64,000 nt of DNA from Pseudomonas californiensis (GTDB lineage Bacteria > Pseudomonadota > Gammaproteobacteria > Pseudomonadales > Pseudomonadaceae). Position numbers and translations under genes: made by a program. The DNA lies in NCBI RefSeq assembly GCF_021147775.1, contig NZ_JAGTPK010000003.1, positions 186,001-250,000 on the forward strand, read 5' to 3'. Below the pieces are notes generated by a model. It did not search any database, had not been told where the DNA came from, and was given only the letters and a program-made list of their open reading frames with translations. Below, piece by piece: positions 1 to 9,649 of this stretch (position 1 is the first letter of the stretch; every line of letters begins with the position of its first letter).

Positions 1-71
1 CATTTTACGCAAACATGCCGCGAGCGGCCAGTGCTGTAAGGTTTCAGGTACACGGTCAGCCGACCAGATGC

Positions 72-395
72 TCAGGGTATGTCCAGATCCATCAACGCCG
101 CGCCCAGCGCCTTGCCGTGAGCATCCAGCGCCAGCGATCGGGTCACGCCACCACGTAATACGCCAGGCATCACGAAGTTCAGCGCACACACGTTGGGTAG
201 TTCGTAACGCCGGACAGGCGCGGCGCCAGGGTCGAGCAATTGAGCGAAATAGGTCATGACGCGCTCGACGGTCAACGCCTCGCAAAGCCGCGCATAGTCT
301 TCGCTGCGGTAGGCGATAACCGAAATATTGGACGTATCACCCTTGTCGCCGGTTCGCGAATGGGCCAGTTCGCGCAGCTTTACGGAGTGGTTCAT
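72..395 (-). CDS. AtuA-C-like small protein (partner of the AtuA-like protein)
   Basis: A 107-residue protein with the short-domain signature of AtuA-associated proteins: an N-terminal segment containing HSRTGDKGDTSNIS and a C-terminal segment with VCALNFVMPGVLRGG. In acyclic terpene utilisation proteins this small domain is either fused to, or encoded beside, the large AtuA (DUF1446) protein. Here it is a separate gene whose ATG overlaps the stop of the larger gene by 4 bp, so the two are translationally coupled and probably form a complex. The biochemical role is not known from sequence; the neighbouring citrate-type transporter suggests carboxylate rather than terpene metabolism. The family call is secure, the function is not. 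Confidence 0.85.
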   Translation of the reverse strand: MNHSVKLRELAHSRTGDKGDTSNISVIAYRSEDYARLCEALTVERVMTYFAQLLDPGAAPVRRYELPNVCALNFVMPGVLRGGVTRSLALDAHGKALGAALMDLDIP

Positions 396-1750
396 GGGGT
401 TTGCTCCAGATGAACCTTGGTGTGGACGACTGTGCGCGGTACAAACAGAGAGGCGACTGCCACCACCTGGCGTACCGCCTTGGTCGCTCCGCCTCCGCCG
501 TAAGGTCCGTTGGTATAAAGGGTTTCCACCTCATTACCGATGCGGGTGGCATGGCCGCGATCAGCACAGCGGGCGGCGACTCGCAGACGCACTTCCCAGG
601 GTTCAGAGCCTGCTCGGGCACCCACATCTGCGCCGTGCAGCGAATCGATTCCGATCAACTCGGCACGAATGTCCTCGTGAATCACCCCGGTCATCTTCAA
701 GCGTTCCAGCACGATCTCCCTTGCCAACCGGGCACGCGCGACCGCGCCGGGGCCGCCGTAAGAAATTTGCCCTTCGCCGATCCAGCCATCCAGATAACCC
801 ACGGAGACTTTCAATGTGTCAGGCCGGACGCGTCCCTGCGCGCCGGATACCTGCACGCGATCAGCGCCGTCCGCGCTAAAGCTGACGCATGAAAAATCGG
901 CAGTGACGTCCGGCGTCAGATAGGCCGCAGGGTCGTGCACTTCGTAGATCAATTGTTCGGTACAGGTCGCCGTATCGATACGACCGCCCGAGCCCTTCAC
1001 TTTGCTGATACACGCGTTGCCCGACGCATCGACCTCGGCCAGCGGGAAGCCCAGACGGGCAAGATCCGGCACGTCCTTGAACCCGGGATCGGCAAAATAA
1101 CCGCCGGTGATCTGCCCGGCACACTCAAGCAAGTGGCCGACCAGGGTGCCGCGTCCCAGTCGCGGCCAGTCATCGGCGGCCCAACCGAACTCGAACAGTT
1201 GCGGCGCCAGAAACAATGACGGGTCGGCCACCCGGCCAGTGATCACAACATCGGCGTCGGCCTGCAACGCCTCGACGATGCCTTCGGCACCCAGATAAGC
1301 GTTAGCGGAAATCAGCCGATCGCCCAGCGATGCCAGCGTGGCACCGTTATCCAGCAAACGGGTCGGATCGGCCTGCAGGTGGGTCAGGACGTCATCACCG
1401 GTCAGCGCCGCGACCTTCAGATGCGGCAGGCCGAGTTCGACCGCAATACGTCGTACCTCAAGGGCGGCCGCCAATGGATTGGCCGCGCCCATGTTGGTAA
1501 TGACCCGCAAGCGACGTTCTCCGGCGCGTTGGCCGACAAAGGGCAGGACACGCCGCATGCGCTCACTCAGCAACGGGTCAAAGCCCGCGTCCGGGTTGCT
1601 CAGCCGGGCTTGCTGCGCCAGCGCGATAGTGCGCTCGGCCAGACATTCAAAGACCAGATAATCCAGTTTTCCATGTTCGGCCAGTTCGACCGCTGGCTCA
1701 ATACGGTCACCGGAATAACCGGCACCCGAGCCGATTCGCAGGGTTTTCAT
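392..1750 (-). CDS. AtuA-like (DUF1446) family protein
   Basis: A 452-residue cytosolic protein of the DUF1446/AtuA family. It begins with the typical LRIGSGAGYSGDRIEPA segment and ends with a glycine-rich GPYGGGGATKAVRQVV stretch. Only a few members (atuA of the citronellol/geraniol pathway) are linked to a pathway, and their reaction is not defined. The rest of the atu pathway (acyl-CoA carboxylase, dehydrogenases) is absent here, so the gene should not be named atuA. The stop codon of the upstream CitMHS transporter abuts this ATG, and the AtuA-C-like gene overlaps its end, giving a three-gene operon. I infer a role in metabolising whatever the transporter imports. Confidence 0.85.
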   Translation of the reverse strand: MKTLRIGSGAGYSGDRIEPAVELAEHGKLDYLVFECLAERTIALAQQARLSNPDAGFDPLLSERMRRVLPFVGQRAGERRLRVITNMGAANPLAAALEVRRIAVELGLPHLKVAALTGDDVLTHLQADPTRLLDNGATLASLGDRLISANAYLGAEGIVEALQADADVVITGRVADPSLFLAPQLFEFGWAADDWPRLGRGTLVGHLLECAGQITGGYFADPGFKDVPDLARLGFPLAEVDASGNACISKVKGSGGRIDTATCTEQLIYEVHDPAAYLTPDVTADFSCVSFSADGADRVQVSGAQGRVRPDTLKVSVGYLDGWIGEGQISYGGPGAVARARLAREIVLERLKMTGVIHEDIRAELIGIDSLHGADVGARAGSEPWEVRLRVAARCADRGHATRIGNEVETLYTNGPYGGGGATKAVRQVVAVASLFVPRTVVHTKVHLEQTP

Positions 1751-3049
1751 TCAGAACACTCCCAGAAGCAAGGCCGTCAGGGTCATCAGCACCGATGCCG
1801 CAAACAGAAAGGGGATGGTGAAGCGCTGGTGGTCGGCAAGTTCGATCTTGCACAGCCCCACCAGCAGGAAGGTGGCAGGCGTCAGCGGGCTGACCGGGAA
1901 GCCGGTCGTATGCACCCCCAGCAGCGAGGCCTGCGCCACTTGCAGTGGGTCGACGCCCAATGCCTTGCCCACTTCGGCAATCACCGGCATCACACCGAAG
2001 TAGAACGAATCCGGGTCGAACAGCAGGCTCAGCGGCATCGACAGGAAACCCACCACCATCGGGATCAACTTGCCGTGACCAGCCGGAATCTGATGCACCG
2101 CCACTTCAGCCATGGCCTTGAGCATGCCGGTGCCCTGCATGATGCCGGTGAACACCCCGGCAGCGAGCAGGATGCTGGCCATGGTCAACGCGGTCTTGGC
2201 GTGGGCGTCGATGCGGGTCCGTTGCGCATCGACGTTCGGGTAATTGAGGCACAGCGCCACGACGGTACCGAGCATGAACATCACCACCGGGTCGACGAGG
2301 CCTGAAATCATCACGCCCATGACCATCACGGTAAGGATCAGGTTGACCCAGAACAGACGCGGGCGACGCAGGCCCTCTTCCTGTTCGGTCAACACGCGCT
2401 GCGGGACCACATCAACCTTTGCACCAGCGCCGAGTCCCAGTCGGCGCTCTTCGCGACGTCCAAGAAACCACGCACAGGCAAATACAAACGCAAGGCCGAC
2501 CAACTGGACAGGGATAAGCGGCTGAAACAGATCCGCCACCGGCACGTGCAAGGCGGCGGATGAGCGCAGCACCGGACCGGTCCAGGGCAGGAAATTGACC
2601 CCCGCCGCCATTGCCGTGACACAGGCCAGAATGCGCTTGTCCATGCCCAATCGGGTGTACAGCGGCAGCATGGCCGGGATCGTGACCAGAAACGTCACGG
2701 CGCCGGAGCCGTCCAGGTGCACCAGCAACGCCAACAGCGCAGTGCCCATCACGATGCGGGTGGGTCGTGTGCCGACCGCCTTGAGGATGCGGTCGATGAT
2801 CGGGTCGAGCATGCCTGCGTCGGTCATTACCCCGAAGAACAGAATCGCGAACACGAACATGCCGACCACAGGGGCGACGTTCTTGATGCCGGTGATGATG
2901 AAGGCGCTGGTCTGCAAACCGAATCCGCCGATAAGCGCGGCGATGATGGGCAAGGCAATCAAAGCAACCAGAGGCGAAAGGCGCTTGCTCATGACAGCAG
3001 CAAGCAGACAAAGAATGGTGATGACACCGAGCGTGGCGAGCATGGGCAT
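1751..3049 (-). CDS. CitMHS-family citrate/tricarboxylate proton symporter
   Basis: A 432-residue, very hydrophobic protein with about 11-12 predicted membrane segments. It starts [19 protein letters not shown] and contains the CitMHS-family blocks [17 protein letters not shown] and [19 protein letters not shown]. Family members import citrate, often as a metal complex, with protons. The gene is the first of a minus-strand operon with the two AtuA-family genes and is divergent from a LysR regulator 135 bp away, the usual arrangement for a substrate-induced uptake and catabolism locus. The exact substrate (citrate, isocitrate, aconitate, tricarballylate) cannot be read from sequence. A second in-frame ATG lies two codons downstream. 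Confidence 0.88.
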   Translation of the reverse strand: MPMLATLGVITILCLLAAVMSKRLSPLVALIALPIIAALIGGFGLQTSAFIITGIKNVAPVVGMFVFAILFFGVMTDAGMLDPIIDRILKAVGTRPTRIVMGTALLALLVHLDGSGAVTFLVTIPAMLPLYTRLGMDKRILACVTAMAAGVNFLPWTGPVLRSSAALHVPVADLFQPLIPVQLVGLAFVFACAWFLGRREERRLGLGAGAKVDVVPQRVLTEQEEGLRRPRLFWVNLILTVMVMGVMISGLVDPVVMFMLGTVVALCLNYPNVDAQRTRIDAHAKTALTMASILLAAGVFTGIMQGTGMLKAMAEVAVHQIPAGHGKLIPMVVGFLSMPLSLLFDPDSFYFGVMPVIAEVGKALGVDPLQVAQASLLGVHTTGFPVSPLTPATFLLVGLCKIELADHQRFTIPFLFAASVLMTLTALLLGVF

Positions 3050-3184
3050 GTCCCGTTTGTCATCCCTGACCGTAAGACGGCGGGATAGGTTGTTGTTGTT
3101 TTCAACGAGTATCGAAACGGGGGTAAGCTTTGTAAATTGAAATGTTCAGCACCTTGCATTCGGAAAATCAGAACGAGCAATCCG

Positions 3185-4078
3185 ATGAAAAATTCTATTC
3201 AGCACATCCGGGCATTTCTCGCGGTGGCTCACAGCGGCAGCTTTGCCAAGGCTGCGGTCGAGCTCAATCTGTCGCCGTCCGCCCTCACGGTGCAGATCCA
3301 GCAATTGGAGGAATGGCTGGGTGTGGCACTGCTTGAACGCAGTCCGCGACATCTCAGCCTGACGGCGGCGGGCCAGAGCAATCTGCGCCCCATGGAAAAG
3401 CTGCTGATGGATCTGGACAATATCGTCAGCGGCTCACGCGACCTCGCCGCCTTGCGCCGTGGCGTGGTCACCGTCGCCGCCCTGCCGTCGATCTGTTCGA
3501 GCATCCTGCCCACTGTGCTGAGCGCATTCCGCGCACGCTTCCCCGGTATTGAAGTACGCCTGCGCGATGTGGTGGCGCAGCGCATCGATACACTGGTGCG
3601 TGAAGGCGAGGTCGATATCGGCCTCGGGGTTCGGGCCCGCATGAGCCATGGCCTGGACTTCAACGTGGTGATGGTCGACCGCTTGCGCCTGTTCGTGGCG
3701 CACACACATCCACTGGCCAGCCGGCGCTCCGTGGTGCTAAGCGACCTGGCCGGGCAGCCAATTATCCTCACCGGCCGCGACAGCAGCGTGCGCGAACGCG
3801 TGGAGCAACTGTTTGCCGACGAAGGACTGGCGCTGGTGCCGGGTCTTGAGGCCAATTACATGTCCACTGTGCTGGCGCTCGTCCGCGAGGGGTTGGGGAT
3901 GACGCTGTTACCGGAGTCGGCCGACGAGGGCCGTTCGGACACCGTTCAGGTGCCGATCGATCATCCCGGTGTGAGCCGCGAAATCGGCTTGATCACACGC
4001 TCCGGCCACACGCTGAGCCCGGCGGCCCAGCGGCTGGTAGAAATGCTCGATGAAACTCTGCAAGGCACTGCACCGTGA
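3185..4078 (+). CDS. LysR-family transcriptional regulator (divergent to CitMHS operon)
   Basis: 297 residues with an N-terminal winged helix-turn-helix (residues 1-60: HIRAFLAVAHSGSFAKAA, then LNLSPSALTVQIQQLEEWLG) and a C-terminal periplasmic-binding-like effector domain. I chose the ATG at 3185 because the helix-turn-helix starts immediately after it; the open frame extends 16 codons upstream without family similarity. It is divergent from the CitMHS/AtuA-like operon, so it is the likely activator of that operon in response to the imported carboxylate (inference from position). No promoter element was assigned with certainty in the 135-bp gap. Confidence 0.9.
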   Translation: MKNSIQHIRAFLAVAHSGSFAKAAVELNLSPSALTVQIQQLEEWLGVALLERSPRHLSLTAAGQSNLRPMEKLLMDLDNIVSGSRDLAALRRGVVTVAALPSICSSILPTVLSAFRARFPGIEVRLRDVVAQRIDTLVREGEVDIGLGVRARMSHGLDFNVVMVDRLRLFVAHTHPLASRRSVVLSDLAGQPIILTGRDSSVRERVEQLFADEGLALVPGLEANYMSTVLALVREGLGMTLLPESADEGRSDTVQVPIDHPGVSREIGLITRSGHTLSPAAQRLVEMLDETLQGTAP

Positions 4079-4144
4079 GCGCGGTCGGCCTTGATCGGCG
4101 TATCCTTGCCTGGCCTCGCTCTTGAAGAACAACAAGGATCAGTC

Positions 4145-5314
4145 ATGTATTGGAATCGGATATCGTCTTGCGCGTTGTTGCTGGCAGGAGCGTGCATAGC
4201 GCCTGACCTCGCGTTTGCTCAGGCAGACGCGCCGTCGCTGGATACGTTTGTGCGCGAGGCAGCTGGCAAAACCATGCAGCAGAACGATATCAGCGGCCTG
4301 TCGATTGCGATCACCCAGAACGGCAAGCAACAGTTCTATGACTTCGGCGTGGCTTCGAAGGAAACCGGCAAACCGGTGAGCCAAGACACACTGTTTGAAC
4401 TGGGTTCGATCAGCAAGACCTTCACCGCGACGCTCGCGACCTGGGCGCAGGCCACCGGTCACTTGTCCTTGACGGCCAACGTTGACACCTGTCTGCCGCA
4501 ACTGCACGGCTCGCGTCTGGGCAAGGTGCCGGTGTTTCATCTGGGCACCCACACAGCTGGAGGCTTCCCCTTGCAGGTGCCGGAAAAAGTGCAGAACACC
4601 GGGCAATTGATGGACTGGTTCAAGGCCTGGCAACCCCAGTATCTGCCCGGCACGCATCGCACCTACGCCAACCCCAGTGTCGGACTGCTGGGGATGATCG
4701 CTGCGCGAAGCCTTGATGTATCGTTCATGGACGCTCTGCAGAAACGCATGTTTCCGGCGCTCGGCCTGAACAACACCTACCTTGATGTGCCAGCAGACAA
4801 ACAGCCTTTGTATGCCCAGGGGTACAACAGGCTCAATGAACCCGTCAGGGTCAACCCGGGCGTGCTGGCGGATGAAGCCTACGGTGTGAAATCCAGCAGC
4901 CAGGATTTGATCCGCTTCGTGGAGGCAAACATGGGCCGAGGCAACTATGCCGCGCCTTTGCAACGCGCCCTGCTCGATACCCGGACCGGGTACTTCAGGG
5001 TCGGCGGCATGACTCAGGACCTGATCTGGGAGCAGTATCCCATCCCTGTGCCGCTTCAAACCCTGCTGGACGGCAATGCTGGCCGGCTCGCGCTGCAGAC
5101 GCTCAAGGCACAACCGCTTGAGCCGCCACAGCCAGCGATGCCCGCGACGTGGGTCAACAAGACTGGTTCGACCAACGGCTTCGGCGCCTACGTGGCGTTC
5201 ATACCCGAGCAGCAATTGGGCATCGTCATGCTGGCCAATCGCAACTACCCGAATGAAGAGCGGGTAGAACTGGCCTACGCCCTTCTCGGCGAACTGATGC
5301 CCAGACCGCGCTAG
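4145..5314 (+). CDS. ampC: Class C beta-lactamase (AmpC type)
   Basis: A 389-residue serine beta-lactamase that hydrolyses cephalosporins in the periplasm. A signal peptide occupies about residues 1-26. All three class C motifs are present: SISK at 88-91 (nucleophile S88), YAN at 174-176 and KTG at 339-341. The length is normal for AmpC. The ATG at 4145 follows an AAGGA ribosome site with good spacing, while the open frame begins 18 codons earlier. No ampR lies next to it; the upstream LysR belongs to the CitMHS locus by orientation, so AmpR-type induction is not supported. The gene ends in a 4-bp tail-to-tail overlap with the DNA glycosylase gene. Confidence 0.92.
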   Translation: MYWNRISSCALLLAGACIAPDLAFAQADAPSLDTFVREAAGKTMQQNDISGLSIAITQNGKQQFYDFGVASKETGKPVSQDTLFELGSISKTFTATLATWAQATGHLSLTANVDTCLPQLHGSRLGKVPVFHLGTHTAGGFPLQVPEKVQNTGQLMDWFKAWQPQYLPGTHRTYANPSVGLLGMIAARSLDVSFMDALQKRMFPALGLNNTYLDVPADKQPLYAQGYNRLNEPVRVNPGVLADEAYGVKSSSQDLIRFVEANMGRGNYAAPLQRALLDTRTGYFRVGGMTQDLIWEQYPIPVPLQTLLDGNAGRLALQTLKAQPLEPPQPAMPATWVNKTGSTNGFGAYVAFIPEQQLGIVMLANRNYPNEERVELAYALLGELMPRPR

Positions 5315-5976
5315 CGGCTGGCAGGCACCCGCCACAGATACCAGGCCGCTATCGTGCGGAAGGGCCGGAACCGGTCAGCCAGGGCCAGCATCTCCCTGGG
5401 CCGTGGCTTGTCGGCCAGGCCATACAACCGGCGATAGCCGTCGCACACTCCAAAATCGCTGGCGGGCATGACATCAAGTTGGCCCAGGCCATAGATCAGT
5501 ATCATTTCCACCGTCCAGCGCCCCACGCCAGGCAACTCCGTCAAACGCAGGATCAAGGCTTCAGTGTCCATGTCCAGTGCCTGATCCACGTCAGGCACCT
5601 GACCGCTGAGTCTCGCCTCGGCAATGGCCTTGATCGCACGCGTTTTCGAGGCGGAGAAACCGCACGCCCTCAGCGCCTGATCATCCACCCGACTGAGCGC
5701 TTCGGCGCCCGGGAAGACCGAGCCAGGAAACAGCGCCTTCAGCCGGGATACCATCGCGTCGCCTGCCCTCGCGTGAAGCTGTTGATAAGCAACGGCCTTG
5801 ACCAACGCCTGAAACGGGTCCTGAGCAGCCGATACCGGGTGAGTACACGGCCCTGCATGCTCGACCAGCGCGAGCCATTGAGCGTCGATCGTTTTCAGAA
5901 ACTCCATTGCTAGAGCGTGCGCAACCTCTGCAGGGTGCTGACCCGTCCCGGCCTGGCCGACCGCCTCTCTACCCAT
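5311..5976 (-). CDS. DNA-3-methyladenine glycosylase II (AlkA/HhH-GPD family)
   Basis: A 221-residue base-excision repair enzyme that removes alkylated purines such as 3-methyladenine. The HhH-GPD core is clear: the helix-hairpin-helix LPGVGRWTVEMIL, followed about 17 residues later by the catalytic aspartate in VMPASDFGV. It lacks the N-terminal AlkA domain of the longer E. coli enzyme and so resembles the short single-domain family. The start at 5976 is supported by an AGGAG site eight bases upstream; an upstream ATG (6015) and a downstream one (5907) are less likely. Its stop overlaps the end of ampC by 4 bp, convergent. Confidence 0.88.
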   Translation of the reverse strand: MGREAVGQAGTGQHPAEVAHALAMEFLKTIDAQWLALVEHAGPCTHPVSAAQDPFQALVKAVAYQQLHARAGDAMVSRLKALFPGSVFPGAEALSRVDDQALRACGFSASKTRAIKAIAEARLSGQVPDVDQALDMDTEALILRLTELPGVGRWTVEMILIYGLGQLDVMPASDFGVCDGYRRLYGLADKPRPREMLALADRFRPFRTIAAWYLWRVPASR

Positions 5977-6118
5977 CGAGTTCTCCTCTGGCATTACGCC
6001 CGTCAATCTATCCACTGCTACACGTCACGCCCCAAAAACTCAAGCTCAGCGCTGCCTGAACCTAACCTGAACAACTGGGCAAAAACGAATTTCCGACAAA
6101 AAACAACTTCCGCCATTC

Positions 6119-6137
6119 AAGAATGAGTATCATTATG
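6119..6137. promoter_or_regulatory. Candidate Fur box upstream of the efe operon
   Basis: The 19-bp site AAGAATGAGTATCATTATG matches the classical Fur consensus GATAATGATAATCATTATC at 14 of 19 positions, counted by eye. It lies about 78 bp before the ATG of the iron permease gene, in a normal promoter position. Fur-Fe2+ binding here would repress the operon when iron is sufficient. Confidence 0.7.
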
Positions 6138-6214
6138 TTACGCATTGTTTCGGCTTGTGGCTCGACGAAACGTTTGTAGATACACGCGCACCCCCAGTCC
6201 TGATTCGGTGAAAT

Positions 6215-7069
6215 ATGCTCGTTCCGTTTTTGATCATGCTGCGCGAAGGCATCGAAGCCGCGCTCATCGTTGGCATTATTGCCAGCTACCTGAAACAGAC
6301 AGGCCGTGGCGAATGGATGCCTGCCGTCTGGATTGGCGTATTTCTGGCGGCCGCCCTGTCGCTGTTCGTCGGTGGCGGGCTGGAGCTGATGAGCGCCGAG
6401 TTTCCGCAAAAGCAGCAAGAGTTGTTCGAAGGCATTGTCGGCCTGATCGCCGTGGGCATTCTCAGCTCCATGGTGTTCTGGATGCGCAAAGTGGCGCGCT
6501 CCATCAAGCACGCGCTGCACGAATCCCTCGACGCCGCGCTCGCCGGCTCGAAAAACCAGACCTACGCGCTGATCGCCATGGTGTTTTTCGCCGTGGCCCG
6601 CGAAGGGCTGGAAACCGTGTTTTTCCTGCTTGCGGTGTTTCAACAGAGCGAAGGTTCGAGCGCACCACTGGGTGCCCTGCTCGGCCTGTTACTGGCCATC
6701 GGTTTTGGTGTGGCGCTCTACAGTGGCAGCATGCGCCTGAACCTCAGTCTGTTCTTCCGCTGGACAGGGCTGTTCATTCTGGTCGTTGCGGCGGGCATCC
6801 TGGCCAACTCGGTCCAGGCACTGCATGAAGCTGGCGTCTGGAATCACTTGCAAGGCGTGGTCTTCGACATCAGTGCCTGGCTGCCGATGGACGGCCCGAC
6901 CGGCTCGGTGCTGGCAGGCATGTTCGGTTATCAGGATGCGCCGACCGTCAGCACCCTGAGTGTCTACCTCATATACCTGATCGGGGCGCTGGTGCTGTTT
7001 TTCATGCCGCACGCCCCGACCGCCAGCAAGCCTGTGCAACCGCACCCATCTTCTGTTACGAACGAATAA
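6215..7069 (+). CDS. efeU: Ferrous iron permease EfeU (FTR1 family)
   Basis: A 284-residue inner-membrane permease with about seven predicted helices. It carries both REXXE iron-translocation motifs: REGIE at residues 10-14 and REGLE at 129-133. FTR1-type permeases move oxidised iron delivered by partner proteins; in the Efe system these are EfeO and EfeB. It is the first gene of a four-gene operon (gaps 8, 24 and 28 bp) under a Fur-like box. The ATG at 6215 is preceded by a weak GGTGA ribosome site. No frameshift is seen, unlike the disrupted efeU of E. coli K-12. Confidence 0.94.
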   Translation: MLVPFLIMLREGIEAALIVGIIASYLKQTGRGEWMPAVWIGVFLAAALSLFVGGGLELMSAEFPQKQQELFEGIVGLIAVGILSSMVFWMRKVARSIKHALHESLDAALAGSKNQTYALIAMVFFAVAREGLETVFFLLAVFQQSEGSSAPLGALLGLLLAIGFGVALYSGSMRLNLSLFFRWTGLFILVVAAGILANSVQALHEAGVWNHLQGVVFDISAWLPMDGPTGSVLAGMFGYQDAPTVSTLSVYLIYLIGALVLFFMPHAPTASKPVQPHPSSVTNE

Positions 7070-7077
7070 GGGCACCC

Positions 7078-8286
7078 ATGTCGAACCGTCCCACAGGGCT
7101 TTCCGAGAAAGCCCGGCCGCCCCGTGTCCTGCGATTGGCCGTCGCGGGCTCCGTGATCCTGATGATCGCCGCAGGCGGGCTGTTTTATTACGCTTCCCAG
7201 GTGGCCGCAAAAAAACGCGCCGCCAATGCTGGCAGCGAAACCGTGGTCAATATCCATGCCCACAATTGCGAACCCAATGCACTGACCGTGCAGGCCGGCA
7301 AGAACGCTTTCCGCATCGTCAACCAGTCCGAGCGAGCGGTTGAGTGGGAAATTCTGGACGGTGTGCTGGTGATCGAGGAGCGGGAAAACATTGCGCCCGG
7401 GTTGAGCCAGGTCATCAACGCCAATCTGGCGCCCGGTGACTACGCAATCACCTGTGGCCTGTTGAGCAACCCACGCGGCACGCTGCACGTAACGCCGACC
7501 GCAGAATCCGACGCCAGGGCCAAAGCGCGCCCGTCGATGACGGCCTTCATTGGCCCGCTGTCCGAATACCGCGTGTATCTGAGCCTGCAAGGTTCGGCGT
7601 TGATCAAAGCCGTGACTGCACTGCAGCAAGCCATTGATGCCGGCGATCTGAGTGCAGCACAAGCGGCTTACCTGCCGGCCCGTTCGGCCTACCAGCGTAT
7701 CGCACCTGCCGCCCAACGCCTGGCTGCGCTGGACAACGCGATAAATGCCCGCGCCGATTACTACGAAAAGCGTGAACAGGATCCGGGCTTTGGCGGTTTC
7801 CACCGCATCGAGTACGGGCTGTTCAGTCAACACAGCGTCGAAGGCCTGACGCCCGTGGCGCAGCGTCTGCAGGACGATGTCACCCAGCTCAAACAACAGC
7901 TGCTGGCGCAAACCCTCGCGCCTGAACAACTGGCGGCCATTGCGACACGCACCCTGCGCAGCCTTGCGGATGTGCGCAGCAGCGGCGAAGAGGAACGCTA
8001 CAGCCACACCGACCTGAACGGCTTTGCCGCCAACCTTGAAGGCACGCGCAAGATCGTCGACCTGCTAAGGCCACTGTTGAGCAAAAGCTCGGGTGAGCTG
8101 TTGCAACAGATTGACGCAGCCATGGCCGATCTGGACACCGCCCTGGATGCAATGAGCACCGACAACGGCTACCGCCCTTACGACAAAGTCGATGCTGCGC
8201 AGCGTCAGCAGATTGCGGCGAAGGCCGCAACGCTGGCCAAAGCACTCGAAGGCATCGACCCGGCCCTTGGACTTTCTGACCTCTGA
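7078..8286 (+). CDS. efeO: Iron uptake protein EfeO (cupredoxin + M75 domains)
   Basis: 402 residues. An N-terminal membrane segment (about 17-43) is followed by a cupredoxin-like domain (about 53-140, with C64 and C126) and a C-terminal M75/imelysin-like domain with HRIE at 242-245 (HXXE metal motif) and a SHTDL block. EfeO is a periplasmic iron-binding protein that hands iron to EfeU. The ATG has a good AAGGG ribosome site 8 bp after efeU. The leader resembles an uncleaved anchor more than a classical signal peptide, so it may stay membrane-tethered. Confidence 0.93.
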   Translation: MSNRPTGLSEKARPPRVLRLAVAGSVILMIAAGGLFYYASQVAAKKRAANAGSETVVNIHAHNCEPNALTVQAGKNAFRIVNQSERAVEWEILDGVLVIEERENIAPGLSQVINANLAPGDYAITCGLLSNPRGTLHVTPTAESDARAKARPSMTAFIGPLSEYRVYLSLQGSALIKAVTALQQAIDAGDLSAAQAAYLPARSAYQRIAPAAQRLAALDNAINARADYYEKREQDPGFGGFHRIEYGLFSQHSVEGLTPVAQRLQDDVTQLKQQLLAQTLAPEQLAAIATRTLRSLADVRSSGEEERYSHTDLNGFAANLEGTRKIVDLLRPLLSKSSGELLQQIDAAMADLDTALDAMSTDNGYRPYDKVDAAQRQQIAAKAATLAKALEGIDPALGLSDL

Positions 8287-8310
8287 CACACCGGAGCACA
8301 GCACACCACG

Positions 8311-9621
8311 ATGAAAACTCCAGACGTCAACAACGCCCCGACTTCCCTTCAGCGTCGTCGGGTCCTGATGGGCCTTGGCGCCGCAGGCGCAGCGCTCGCG
8401 GGCAGCAGCCTGAGCGGCAACGTGATGGCTGCATCGCCGGCGCAGGTCACGGAAGCACCCAACAGCGAGAAAACTCAGGACCACAACACTTTTCATGGCG
8501 AGCACCAGACCGGCATCGTCAACCCGCGCCCTGCAGCGGGCATGCTGGTGGCCTTCGATGTGCTGGCAACTGACCGGGACGACCTGGAGCGCCTGTTCCG
8601 AACCCTCAACGAGCGTATTGCGTTCCTGATGACCGGTGGCCCGGTGCCTGAAGTCGACCCCAAATTGCCGCCGACCGACTCGGGCATCCTTGGCCCGGTA
8701 GTCACGCCGGACAATTTGACGGTTACCGTGTCGGTCGGCGAATCGCTGTTCGATGAGCGCTTCGGCCTGGCCCCGGCCAAGCCAAAACGCCTGAGCCGCA
8801 TGGTCGGTTTCCCCAACGATGCGCTAGAGCCTGCCAATTGCCACGGCGACTTGAGCATCCAGTTCTGCGCCAACACCGCCGACAGCAACATCCATGCGTT
8901 GCGCGATATCGTCAAGAACCTGCCCGACCTGCTGCTGGTGCGCTGGAAACAGGAAGGCACCGTACCGCCGCAGGCACCGAAGAAACCCGGTCAGCCGCCT
9001 GAAAGTGCGCGTAATTTTCTGGGCTTCCGGGACGGCTCGGCCAACCCCGACTCCAACAACCAGAAAACCATGAACGAACTGGTCTGGGTGCAGCCCGGCA
9101 GCGACGAACCGGCCTGGGCAGTCAATGGCAGCTATCAGGCCGTGCGCATCATCCGCAATTTCGTCGAACGCTGGGACCGCACGCCGCTGCAGGAGCAGGA
9201 GTCGATTTTCGGTCGCACCAAAAGCACCGGCGCGCCCATGGACGGCAAGGTCGAGACCGACGTGCCCAACTACGCGGCAGACCCGGAGGGCAAGAAAACC
9301 CGACTGGACTCGCACATCCGTCTAGCCAATCCACGTACCGCCGAAACCCAGCGCAACCTGATCCTGCGCCGTCCGTTCAACTACTCCAACGGCGTGAACA
9401 AGAATGGCCAGCTCGACATGGGCCTGCTGTTCATCTGCTACCAGGCAGACCTGGAAAAAGGCTTCATCACGGTGCAGACCCGCCTCAATGGCGAGCCGCT
9501 GGAGGAATACCTCAAGCCAGTAGGCGGCGGCTATTTCTTCACATTGCCGGGTGTTACCAGCGACAAGGACTTCATCGGCCGCTCATTGCTGGCCACCACG
9601 TCACCTTCCCAAACCGCATGA
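8311..9621 (+). CDS. efeB: Deferrochelatase/peroxidase EfeB (DyP-type, Tat-exported)
   Basis: A 436-residue haem-dependent dye-decolourising peroxidase. The N-terminus has a Tat signal (RRR at 15-17, then [14 protein letters not shown]), so it is folded with haem before export. The DyP motif GFRDG is at 238-242 and the probable proximal haem ligand is H335 in DSHIR. In the Efe system EfeB is thought to oxidise Fe2+ or recover iron from haem for uptake by EfeU. Third gene of the operon, 24 bp after efeO. Confidence 0.94.
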   Translation: MKTPDVNNAPTSLQRRRVLMGLGAAGAALAGSSLSGNVMAASPAQVTEAPNSEKTQDHNTFHGEHQTGIVNPRPAAGMLVAFDVLATDRDDLERLFRTLNERIAFLMTGGPVPEVDPKLPPTDSGILGPVVTPDNLTVTVSVGESLFDERFGLAPAKPKRLSRMVGFPNDALEPANCHGDLSIQFCANTADSNIHALRDIVKNLPDLLLVRWKQEGTVPPQAPKKPGQPPESARNFLGFRDGSANPDSNNQKTMNELVWVQPGSDEPAWAVNGSYQAVRIIRNFVERWDRTPLQEQESIFGRTKSTGAPMDGKVETDVPNYAADPEGKKTRLDSHIRLANPRTAETQRNLILRRPFNYSNGVNKNGQLDMGLLFICYQADLEKGFITVQTRLNGEPLEEYLKPVGGGYFFTLPGVTSDKDFIGRSLLATTSPSQTA

Positions 9622-9649
9622 CTTTCAAAACCCTCAACCGGAAATCATC

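Noticed and set aside
4145..5314. ampC/ampR regulatory pair
   Set aside because: The LysR upstream is in the same direction as ampC and divergent to the CitMHS operon, whereas ampR is normally divergent from ampC. Assigning it as AmpR is not supported.
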